Made by a program: the position numbers and the translations under genes | Notes under the pieces: generated by a model | Seen by the model: the letters and a program-made list of their open reading frames with translations, nothing else | The model's database searches: none | What the model was told of the DNA's origin: nothing | From: an uncultured delta proteobacterium | GTDB taxonomy: Bacteria > Myxococcota_A > Polyangia > Polyangiales > Polyangiaceae | Reading direction: 5' to 3' | Assembly: GCA_903892415.1 (NCBI GenBank) | Contig: CAITIQ010000380.1 | Coordinates: 1-47,320, forward strand | Length of the DNA stretch: 47,320 bases | In this document: piece after piece, positions 40,947 to 47,320 of the stretch | Position numbering within the stretch: position 1 is the stretch's first letter | How the letters are laid out: the number at the start of each line of letters is the position of its first letter

Positions 40947-41734
40947 GTCGAATTGTGACCAACAAGTCACCTTCTTTGGATGGTCCCCAACCCACCGGGA
41001 AACGAGCGGAGAACCGCAGGTTGCGAACCGAGGCGCTACAACGCGCGGCGCTCGGGCTGTTTCTGCAATACGGCGTGGAGGCGGTGACCATCGACCAAAT
41101 CGTGGATGGCGCGCGCACCGCCAAGGGCAGCTTTTACCGCTACTTCAGAGACAAGACGGATCTCGTTGCTTCGCTCGTAAGCCCGATGCGACGCGACGTG
41201 CGCGCGACCTTCGAGCGCTGCGCGACGGGGCTCCGTGAGGCCTCGCGCGGTGGAGACGTAGCCAAGCCCTACGAAGGGCTAGCGCAGGATCTGATCCGTG
41301 TGGTCTTGCAATACCCCGACGTCGTGCGGCTCTATCTGCACGAGTCGCGCGGGCCGAAGAACGGCGCACGCGGACCGATCGTCGAGCTGGCGGAGGAGGT
41401 GCTGAATGGCGCCACCGATCTGTCCAACATCGCCCATTCGCTGGGGCTCGTGCGCGGGCTCGTTGGCCGACTGAGCGCCATCGTGGTGGTTGGGGCCTCC
41501 GAATTAATCGTCGCGCGGCTGTTTGCCGGTGACGACGTAGGACCGATCCTCGAGATGCCGCAGGAGCTTGTGGCGTTGGTGCTCGACGGGGTTCGCGCCC
41601 GCGGCGCCGTACCGACCAAGCCGGCCGAGGAGAAGAAGCCTCGTTCCGCACCGAGCCGGGTCTCTTCGGGCCGGCCGACTGCAGCCAAAGCCGCTGCCAA
41701 GCCGGGGCGCTCCAAATCGACAAAGCGCCGCTAA
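40928..41734 (+). CDS. TetR-family transcriptional regulator
   Basis: 268 residues if read from ATG 40928. The DNA-binding domain is clear: RTEALQRAALGLFLQYGVEA, then VTIDQIVDGARTAKGSFYRYF and RDKTDLVASLVS (helix-turn-helix ending in the typical FYRYFxxKxxL). The ligand-binding part is helical, and the last ~45 residues are a Lys/Pro/Ala-rich basic tail that could add unspecific DNA binding. The start is uncertain: GAGG is only 1 nt before ATG 40928, and the second operator core begins exactly at an in-frame GTG (40955), so the true start may be 40955 or later. The gene is divergent from the hydroxylase operon and probably represses both it and itself. Confidence 0.85.
   Translation: MLAFVSSRIVTNKSPSLDGPQPTGKRAENRRLRTEALQRAALGLFLQYGVEAVTIDQIVDGARTAKGSFYRYFRDKTDLVASLVSPMRRDVRATFERCATGLREASRGGDVAKPYEGLAQDLIRVVLQYPDVVRLYLHESRGPKNGARGPIVELAEEVLNGATDLSNIAHSLGLVRGLVGRLSAIVVVGASELIVARLFAGDDVGPILEMPQELVALVLDGVRARGAVPTKPAEEKKPRSAPSRVSSGRPTAAKAAAKPGRSKSTKRR
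40955..40970. promoter_or_regulatory. TetR-type operator, copy 2
   Basis: GTGACCAACAAGTCAC, identical to the core of copy 1, with perfect 5-bp arms, 56 bp away. It lies upstream of the hydroxylase -35 box and at or just inside the start of the TetR gene, a position suited to autorepression. Confidence 0.75.
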
Positions 41735-41784
41735 ACCGCAGTTTGGTTGTCTTTTGGCCGACGCGGTGACAGAGACGTCGTTAC

Positions 41785-42246
41785 GTGAAGGCCATCTTTC
41801 AAAGCTCGGAGCTGCGCGCCGGAACGCTCCCGCACGTGATCTTGATGGCATGGCACCGCGCGCCAACGGCCGGCACCGTCCGCGAGATCGAAAGTGAGTT
41901 GCAAGAGCACCACCGGCGCTACGCCGAAGGCGTGGTGATCGTGAACTCCATCCTCGGCGGAGCCCCCGACGACGCGGCTCGCAAAGCCTTTCAAGAGCTC
42001 GGCCGCGCCAGTCTGCCGTCGGTTGCGGGCGTGGTGCTGTTCTTACCGCGCGGCGGCTTGATCAACGTCGTCGCGCGCACGGTGGTCGCTGGACTCAGCG
42101 CGAGAGCGCCCTTTCCGATGCGCGTCGCGAGCTCGCTCGATCACGCCGGAACGCTGACCTCCACCATCCTGCGAGATCGCCGTCTGCCGGCGCCCAACGC
42201 CCACGAGGTAGCTGAGCATTTGCGCGCGTTGTCCATCCCGGCGTGA
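41785..42246 (+). CDS. conserved hypothetical protein, 153 aa
   Basis: GTG start at 41785. The protein has alternating strands and helices (LPHVILMAWHRAPTAGTVRE, EGVVIVNSILGGAPDDAARK, VVLFLPRGGLINVVARTVVA) with the overall feel of a STAS-like or activity-regulating domain that is frequent in myxobacteria as a stand-alone protein. No catalytic motif or targeting signal. It lies 50 nt after the TetR gene and 113 nt before the VTC gene. Function unknown. Confidence 0.6.
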   Translation: MKAIFQSSELRAGTLPHVILMAWHRAPTAGTVREIESELQEHHRRYAEGVVIVNSILGGAPDDAARKAFQELGRASLPSVAGVVLFLPRGGLINVVARTVVAGLSARAPFPMRVASSLDHAGTLTSTILRDRRLPAPNAHEVAEHLRALSIPA

Positions 42247-42359
42247 TCGAATCCCGGCGGTGCGGAGATAGCTCGAGGCAAACAAAACCAAACCATTGTC
42301 CAAGTGCCGAAACGGTGACATTCCTGTAGTGTTTGGGGGGCAATTCCGCCGGAGGCTGC

Positions 42360-43142
42360 GTGCTCGAGCGATACGAATTCAAATACCTCGTGACCGGTCG
42401 AGACATCCCCATCATCCGTCAGACCGCGCTCAGCGTCGGAGCCCTCGACAAGAACGCCTCGACCGACGGCACGTACACGATTCGCTCGCTCTACTTCGAC
42501 ACGTACGATCAGCTGCTTTATCAGGCCAACGACAGGCAGGCGCATGAACGCTTCAAAGTGCGGGTGCGCTGCTACCCAGGCCATGGCATGCCGTTCGGCC
42601 GCGCGCCGGTCTTTCTCGAGATCAAGCGCCGCACTGGGGACGTGATCCGCAAGAGCCGCGCGGCGCTCGCACCGTCGTTGTGGGTCGCGGTGGTGCGTGG
42701 GGATGAGGAGGCACTCAAGGCCGTCCCTGCTCAAGTGCGTCCAGCCGCGCAGGCCTTCGTCGAGAAGGTGTTGCACTACCATCTCGAGCCTCAGGAGCTC
42801 GTCCAGTACCAGCGGGAGGCCTTCGCCAGCCGCATTGACGAGTACGCCCGGCTAACGCTGGACACTCGTATCTGCTCCCAACCGGCGCTCGGACTCTCTC
42901 TCGAGGGCAACCCACGGCGTTGGCGCAATTTGGACGGCCCGCGGCTGCTCGACGGCGGCTCGCGCACGGTGCTCGAGCTGAAGTTCCAGGACCGCCCGCC
43001 GCGCTGGATGGTCGCGCTGGTAAGGCGGCTCGACCTTTTTCGGCTCAGCTTCTCCAAGTACGGCAGCGCCGTCGAGGCGAGCCACGTCCTTTTTGATCGG
43101 CGCTCACCGAGTCCGAGTTCGGACCTGGGGGGCACGGTCTGA
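42360..43142 (+). CDS. VTC-domain protein (polyphosphate-polymerase-like)
   Basis: 260 residues from GTG 42360, with GGAGG 4 nt before it; the open frame extends 9 codons up to a TTG. The tunnel-fold signatures of VTC/CYTH-type polymerases are present: ERYEFKYLV (Glu and Lys of strand 1), YTIRSLYFDT, RFKVRVRCYPG (Arg/Lys of the tunnel), VFLEIKRRTGDVIRKSRA, RTVLELKFQDRPP (late Glu and Lys) and LSFSKYGSAVEA. The yeast Vtc4 domain makes polyphosphate from ATP; in bacteria such domains nearly always sit beside DUF4956 membrane proteins, as here. The product polymer is not certain. Its TGA and the next ATG share one base (TGATG), so the two are coupled. No membrane segment of its own. Confidence 0.85.
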   Translation: MLERYEFKYLVTGRDIPIIRQTALSVGALDKNASTDGTYTIRSLYFDTYDQLLYQANDRQAHERFKVRVRCYPGHGMPFGRAPVFLEIKRRTGDVIRKSRAALAPSLWVAVVRGDEEALKAVPAQVRPAAQAFVEKVLHYHLEPQELVQYQREAFASRIDEYARLTLDTRICSQPALGLSLEGNPRRWRNLDGPRLLDGGSRTVLELKFQDRPPRWMVALVRRLDLFRLSFSKYGSAVEASHVLFDRRSPSPSSDLGGTV

Positions 43143-43810
43143 TGCAGTCGCTTTGGTTTTCGTTGCAGTCGAGCGAGCTCCGACGCGCCGTGGTGGCGAT
43201 GTTGTTGGCCTTCGGTTTGGCGCAGGCCATCGCTGGGGTCTACGTCCTCACCTTCCGCGGGCTGTCGTACTCGAAGAGCGTGGTGCAAGGCATGGCGGTG
43301 GGTGCTGTGGTGCCCTGCATGCTGATGCTCGCCATCGGGCAAAACTTGGCCGCGGGCCTCGGGGTTGCCGGCGGCCTGGCGCTGATTCGCTTCCGCACCT
43401 CGCTGCGCGACCCGCGCGACATCCTGTTCATCTTCGCGGCGCTCGGCGTCGGGATCGCCTGCGGTACGCACGCCTACGGCGTGGCCATCGCCGGCACGGT
43501 GGTGTTCACCGCAGCCACCGGGCTCTTGTCGATCATCGGCTACGGGTCGCGGCGCGAGTTCGACGGGCTGCTGCGCTTCTCGGTCTCTGCAGAAGAGAGG
43601 CCCGCCTTCGAGCCGGTGCTCAAGAGCAGCTGCCGTACCTTTGCGCTGGTGACGCTGCGTGAAGCCGCACAAGGCGAGCAGCTCGAGCACGCCTACCAAG
43701 TGAGCGTGGATAGCGACGATCAGCGCGCGCTCTTGGTCGAGCAGCTGCGCAAGATCCCCGGCATCAGCGACGTCTCCTTACTCATGCAAGAGCCTTCCTT
43801 CGACCTGTGA
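43142..43810 (+). CDS. DUF4956 membrane protein
   Basis: 222 residues. Four membrane helices occupy residues ~17-140 (AVVAMLLAFGLAQAIAGVYV; MAVGAVVPCMLMLAI; DILFIFAALGVGIAC; VAIAGTVVFTAATGLLSII). The conserved DUF4956 segment GGLALIRFRTSLRDPRDILF lies between helices 2 and 3. The C-terminal ~80 residues form a small cytoplasmic domain ending in LLVEQLRKIPGISDVSLL, with an ACT/ferredoxin-like strand-helix order. DUF4956 proteins accompany VTC domains in many phyla and are thought to be the membrane partner. The gene overlaps VTC by one base and is 3 nt before the HlyD fusion gene. Confidence 0.85.
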   Translation: MQSLWFSLQSSELRRAVVAMLLAFGLAQAIAGVYVLTFRGLSYSKSVVQGMAVGAVVPCMLMLAIGQNLAAGLGVAGGLALIRFRTSLRDPRDILFIFAALGVGIACGTHAYGVAIAGTVVFTAATGLLSIIGYGSRREFDGLLRFSVSAEERPAFEPVLKSSCRTFALVTLREAAQGEQLEHAYQVSVDSDDQRALLVEQLRKIPGISDVSLLMQEPSFDL

Positions 43811-43813
43811 ACC

Positions 43814-45814
43814 ATGCCCGCTTTTAGTCATCGACTTCGCTACGCCGCACAACGCGTCGCCCCCTTCGTCCTGCTGGCGGGGACGTTCGGGCTCGCTGCA
43901 GCGCTGCACTTTCAGTCGGGGATGACGGCCTCGGTGCAGGGCTTCGCCGAGGTGGAGACCTTCGAGGTCGCCTCGCAAGAACGCGGCTTACTGTTCACCG
44001 TAGAGACAGACGTAGGGCGCGAGGTAAAGGCCGGTGACGTGCTGGCCCGGCTCGATACGCGGGAGATCGATTCACAGCTCGACGTGCTGCGCGCCGAACG
44101 CAAGATGCTCGAGGAGAGCGTCTCCGCGGCGAAGGAGCGCGCCAAGCTCGCGACCATCTCCGACGTCGGGGATCTCAAGCGCCGGCTTGCGCAGGCGCAA
44201 GAAGAGCAGCTGCGGTTGAACGCCGAGTCGCTGGTCGTCCGCGGCGAGCGTGAACGCCTGTCGAAGTTGGTGGAGAACAAGCAGGCGACGCGCGATGAGC
44301 TCTACAGCGTGCAAGCCAAAGAAGCGGCGCTCGGGCCGCTGGCCCAAGCAAAACCTCGGGCGATCGGCCTGCTCAGCGAGCAGATCAGCGAGCTGAGCCA
44401 GCGCGACAAAGATGGCGCCGTGACCCAAGATCTCGAGGCGCAGGTCACGCTCGCCGACGCGAAGCTGCGTGAGCTCTTGCGCCGACGGGAGAACTCGGTC
44501 GTGCGTGCCGCGCGGGACGGGCGCGTGGTGGAGGTGCTGCGTCGGCAGGGCGAGTTCGCCGACGTTGGTACGCCGCTCTTGCGCTTGGCGAGCCACAGTG
44601 ACCGCGTGATCGCGTGCCTGCCCGAAGGCAGCGGGCTGCGCGTCGCCGAGGGCAGTGAAGCGGCCGTGCGCCCGAAAGGTTCAACAGCGGCGCCCTTGCA
44701 CGCGAAGGTCGTTGCGCGCAGTCCGGTGGTCGCCGAGCTGCCGGCGCAGTGTCGCACCAACCCGGCGCTCGTCGCCTGGGGCCAGCGGGTGGTATTGCGG
44801 ATGGAGGAAGAGTCGGCCTTCGTCTCGGGCCAGGCGCTGGAGATCGAGTTTCCGCTGGGCCCGCCGGGCGGAGCCACCGAGCCTGCAGCCCCAGCTCGCG
44901 AGAACGTGATCGCTCGTTTGCTGGTGCCACCGGAGCTCAGCGAGCAATCGCGCGTGGAGCCCTCGGGGATGACCCTAAATCCGTGGTCGCCGGGGTACTT
45001 GTTTGTCAGCGATGACACCGGGCTCGACGGCGAGCGATTGCCGCTGCTCTTCACCATAGCGGAAGACGGGCGGGTGGACGCCACGCCGGTGCCCATTCGC
45101 GGCGTCGAAGAGGTGACCGATCTCGAGTCGATCGCCAGCACGCAAGGCAAGGTCTTCGCGTTGGCTTCGCAGAGCCTGAGCAAAGGCGGCAAGCGACCGC
45201 TAGCGCGTACGCTGTTTTTGGAGCTCAGTAAACAGAACGGCGAGGTGCGCGCGAGCGCGCAATGCTCTCTCTACAGCGAGTTATCGAGGCTCGCCGAGTC
45301 GTCGGAGGAGAAGCTGGCCAAGCTGGGGCTGCAGCGCTCGACATTGCCCCAACTCGATATCGAAGGCATGACGGCGATGCCCGACGGCTCGTTGCTCCTC
45401 GGGCTGAAGGCGCCGCTCAGCGACCAAGCGGAGGCGATGATTTGGCGGCTTGGTGATCCCTCGGCGCTGGCCCGCTGCAGCGGCTTGGAGGCAGCGCACC
45501 TGGAGCTCTATACGCAGGTTTCGCTGCCGATCGCAGGAGACGCTGGCAGTGAGAGCGGCGGCATCTCGGAGCTCCTGCTGCGTCGTGACGGCAGCTTGCT
45601 GATCGCCTCCACGCCCTCGAGCGGCGAGCGAAGCGCCGGCAGCCTGTTTGTGCGAGCGGCGCCAAACGAGGGCCCGCTGACGTTGCTGCGTAGCTTCCCC
45701 ACCCGCAAACCTGAGGCCTTGGCACAAGCCGCAGACGGCGGCGTGCTGGTGCTGTTCGACAACGGCGCCTCTCCTGGCGAGTTGCTCAAGCTACCCGCGG
45801 AGCCCGGTCGTTGA
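43814..45814 (+). CDS. HlyD-type membrane-fusion protein fused to a DUF3616 domain
   Basis: 666 residues. An N-terminal anchor (residues ~14-34) is followed by a membrane-fusion-protein core: first lipoyl half EVASQERGLLFTVETDVGRE (to LARLDTREIDSQL, 50-88), an alpha-helical hairpin of ~140 residues (90-225), second lipoyl half VVRAARDGRVVEVLRRQGEF (230-260) and a beta-barrel domain to ~350. After an Ala/Pro linker, residues ~370-660 form a propeller-like domain with LDIEGMTAMPDGSLLLGLKA and WRLGDPS, the signature of DUF3616 (esterase-like or phytase-like). This makes a periplasmic adaptor with a second, probably enzymatic or binding, domain. It starts 3 nt after DUF4956; its TGA overlaps the TTG start of the outer-membrane gene. 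Confidence 0.8.
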   Translation: MPAFSHRLRYAAQRVAPFVLLAGTFGLAAALHFQSGMTASVQGFAEVETFEVASQERGLLFTVETDVGREVKAGDVLARLDTREIDSQLDVLRAERKMLEESVSAAKERAKLATISDVGDLKRRLAQAQEEQLRLNAESLVVRGERERLSKLVENKQATRDELYSVQAKEAALGPLAQAKPRAIGLLSEQISELSQRDKDGAVTQDLEAQVTLADAKLRELLRRRENSVVRAARDGRVVEVLRRQGEFADVGTPLLRLASHSDRVIACLPEGSGLRVAEGSEAAVRPKGSTAAPLHAKVVARSPVVAELPAQCRTNPALVAWGQRVVLRMEEESAFVSGQALEIEFPLGPPGGATEPAAPARENVIARLLVPPELSEQSRVEPSGMTLNPWSPGYLFVSDDTGLDGERLPLLFTIAEDGRVDATPVPIRGVEEVTDLESIASTQGKVFALASQSLSKGGKRPLARTLFLELSKQNGEVRASAQCSLYSELSRLAESSEEKLAKLGLQRSTLPQLDIEGMTAMPDGSLLLGLKAPLSDQAEAMIWRLGDPSALARCSGLEAAHLELYTQVSLPIAGDAGSESGGISELLLRRDGSLLIASTPSSGERSAGSLFVRAAPNEGPLTLLRSFPTRKPEALAQAADGGVLVLFDNGASPGELLKLPAEPGR

Positions 45815-47169
45815 AGGCCACGCTCGCCCGACGAGGCGAAACGGTTGCTGGGTTCGTGATGCTTTGCTTTGTAGGGGCAGGCTGTTACGCGCCCACACGC
45901 AGCAGCCGCGAGGCCCGGCTGGAGGAGTTCCGCCGTAGCGAGAGTGCGCAGCCCGAGGCCGAAAAAAGCGGCCCTCTTTCCCTCGCCGCAGCGCTCGATC
46001 GCGCGCTCGAACGGAGCCCTACCCTCGCAGCGCTGCGCGCAAAAAAACAAGCCGCCACAGCTGGGGTGGATGCGGCTCCCAAGCTCGAGAACCCTGAGTT
46101 GCGCGTCGGCGGAGTGCAGCTCGATCAACTTGCGAACGGCGTACCGCGAGCCAACGTGCGCTTGCGCGTCAAGCCGCCGCGCCCGCTCGAGAACGACGCC
46201 CGGCGAGCCGAAGCCGAGGCCCTCGTTCGAGAGACCGAGGCCGAGCTTCAGGCGGCCAGCGCCGAGCTTCGTACCGAGGTTCGCCAGCGCTTCTTCGAAC
46301 TGATGCTCTCGCGTGAGGAGGTCGCAAGCTCGCAAGAGCTACTCGTGGCGCGCAGTCGCTTCACCGCCGCGCTCAGCCAGCAGGTCCAGGACGGACGGCG
46401 CACCGCTGTGGAGCTGGCCAACGTGCAGGTCGCGCAGCAAGAGGCCGAGTTCCTCGCCTTATCCGCCAGCGAGCGGGTCGCGCGGGCCAGGCTCGAGCTC
46501 GCTGCGTTGCTCGGCTTGGACGCTGAATCCCTCGAGCTCGAAGCGACGGAGCCGCTCGCAGAGCTGCCCAGCGCAGGCGAATGCAGTAGCCATGCGCTGG
46601 AGCAGGCAGCCGGGATCGAGCAGCGGCTGGCTCGCATCGACGCCGCCGAAGCGGTGCTCGATCGCGAACAAGCGCAACAAGTGCCGTGGCTCTCCTTCCT
46701 TGACGTCGGTTACGCCTTCGCACCGGGCACCGACGATCCGCTCGGCTTCTTCTTTGGCGGCGGCATCACGCTGCCCATCTTCGACACCAACGCTGACGCG
46801 GTGGAGGCGAGTCGAGCCGAGGTCGCCTACGCCGAACGCGAGCTCAACGCCGAATTCGATCGGGTGCAGCGAGCCGTGCGCGCCGCCCATCGCAGCGCCG
46901 AGAGCGCCCAACGCTTGTGGCGGAGCTATCGCAGCAAGACCCCGGTCGCCGCCGCCCTCGCGGTCGAGGCAGCGCAACGCGCTGTCGAGAGCGGCACGCT
47001 CGAGGAGCTCAGCGCCCTCGAAGCGGCGGTCAAACTCGCGCAAGTGCGCATGACCGAAGCCGACCTTCGCCGCCGCGCCGTTGAAGCGGTGGTCGAGCTC
47101 GATACGCTTACGGACTGCCAGCGGCGTTCTGCGGTCAGATCGAGCGCTCAGCCCAGGAAGAACAGATAG
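45811..47169 (+). CDS. TolC-family outer-membrane factor, lipoprotein
   Basis: 452 residues from TTG 45811, which overlaps the previous stop (TTGA), so translation is coupled; ATG codons occur further in. The signal peptide ends in VGAGC (Cys25), so the protein is probably lipidated like OprM-type factors. Residues ~55-440 are two TolC repeats of long helices and strands: LSLAAALDRALERSPTLAAL, RQRFFELMLSREEVASSQEL, RTAVELANVQVAQQEAEFLA, then GYAFAPGTDD, LGFFFGGGITLPIFDTN (typical TolC turn) and VESGTLEELSALEAAVKLA. It forms a trimeric outer-membrane channel with the adaptor encoded next door. The 3' end overlaps the final minus-strand gene by 22 nt. Confidence 0.88.
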   Translation: MKATLARRGETVAGFVMLCFVGAGCYAPTRSSREARLEEFRRSESAQPEAEKSGPLSLAAALDRALERSPTLAALRAKKQAATAGVDAAPKLENPELRVGGVQLDQLANGVPRANVRLRVKPPRPLENDARRAEAEALVRETEAELQAASAELRTEVRQRFFELMLSREEVASSQELLVARSRFTAALSQQVQDGRRTAVELANVQVAQQEAEFLALSASERVARARLELAALLGLDAESLELEATEPLAELPSAGECSSHALEQAAGIEQRLARIDAAEAVLDREQAQQVPWLSFLDVGYAFAPGTDDPLGFFFGGGITLPIFDTNADAVEASRAEVAYAERELNAEFDRVQRAVRAAHRSAESAQRLWRSYRSKTPVAAALAVEAAQRAVESGTLEELSALEAAVKLAQVRMTEADLRRRAVEAVVELDTLTDCQRRSAVRSSAQPRKNR

Positions 47170-47320
47170 CCGCTGTTGCTGAAGGCGTTGCGAATGTCGT
47201 CGATCCCGAGCGGCAACTCGAGCGACTCCGACGGCGCGAACTCAATGGGCGGCGACGTAAACCAATCCGAATCCGGCTCGGCACCGCAGACGGCCTCGAC
47301 CTCCACGCTACGCGCGGAGA
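47148..47320 (-). CDS. C-terminal fragment of an unidentified protein (start beyond window)
   Basis: 56 codons are visible, ending at a TGA (47150-47148). The end of the product contains VEVEAVCGAEPDSDWFTSPP, then ESLELPLGIDDIRNAFSNS and the final GYLFFLG. The sequence is natural in composition and overlaps the tail of the TolC-type gene by 22 nt in a convergent arrangement. No family can be assigned from this piece; the rest lies outside the window. Confidence 0.5.
   Translation of the reverse strand, partial: SARSVEVEAVCGAEPDSDWFTSPPIEFAPSESLELPLGIDDIRNAFSNSGYLFFLG

Noticed and set aside
42280..42335. Promoter before the VTC operon (TTGTCC with CATTCC or TGTAGT)
   Set aside because: The boxes are poor and their spacing does not favour one choice, so it was not listed as a feature.

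Overview
The window is GC-rich, gene-dense DNA whose gene content points to a large-genome Myxococcota bacterium, most likely of the Polyangia. The reasons are the many lipoproteins with Ser/Gly linkers, DUF4215 and P-domain cysteine-rich surface proteins, a kinase-like protein with a degenerate cyclase-like tail, an AgmX/PglI-like C-terminal domain, a possible DUF2378 protein, PilZ and FkbM proteins, and several myxobacterial-style proteins of unknown function. No rRNA, tRNA or CRISPR array was seen. This placement is inference from content, not from a marker gene.

Layout. 1-2326 (minus): a Tat-exported GMC oxidoreductase, cut by the window edge, behind a degenerate PP2C-like protein and perhaps a 76-residue protein. 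2390-5111 (plus): an M29-like aminopeptidase, a leucine-rich protein and a lipoprotein. 5144-6435 (minus): a membrane protein and a YdeI-family protein. 6582-11344: an accessory, partly decayed stretch with a lipoprotein abutting an IS3-type transposase remnant, two 41-bp palindromes, an isolated small gene, an FkbM methyltransferase, a broken FAD oxidase, and a PAP2 frame that runs without a stop into a small gene with its own strong ribosome binding site. 11437-15189: a haem-c/beta-propeller lipoprotein, a chemoreceptor-CheR chimera and an SseB-like protein. 15303-19802 (minus): a 1499-residue cysteine-rich/P-domain surface lipoprotein. 19934-26784: hypothetical proteins, a secreted sulfatase and a DUF4185 lipoprotein. 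26785-30866: repeats and inverted repeats, then several small or low-complexity proteins. 30843-34108: two unrelated-looking metallophosphoesterases around a HEAT-like lipoprotein. 34131-38290: a pseudokinase, a phospholipid-type acyltransferase, a PilZ protein and a GIDE-like membrane protein. 38308-41734: a fatty-acid-hydroxylase/ketosphinganine-reductase-like/cysteine-desulfurase operon divergent from a TetR regulator, with two copies of one operator. 41785-47169: an operon of a VTC polymerase domain, DUF4956, an HlyD-DUF3616 fusion and a TolC-type outer-membrane factor. The last 173 bases hold the end of a minus-strand gene.

Three items stand out. First, the VTC-DUF4956-HlyD/DUF3616-TolC operon has the parts expected of an envelope-spanning polymer synthesis or export machine, and I know of no described system with this composition. 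Second, a single open frame joins the sensor half of a chemoreceptor to the catalytic half of CheR at a point of shared sequence. Third, a TetR-type regulator sits beside a module with sphingolipid-like enzymes, and two identical 16-bp operator cores bracket the module's promoter. Functions are assigned by reading motifs; no database search was run.
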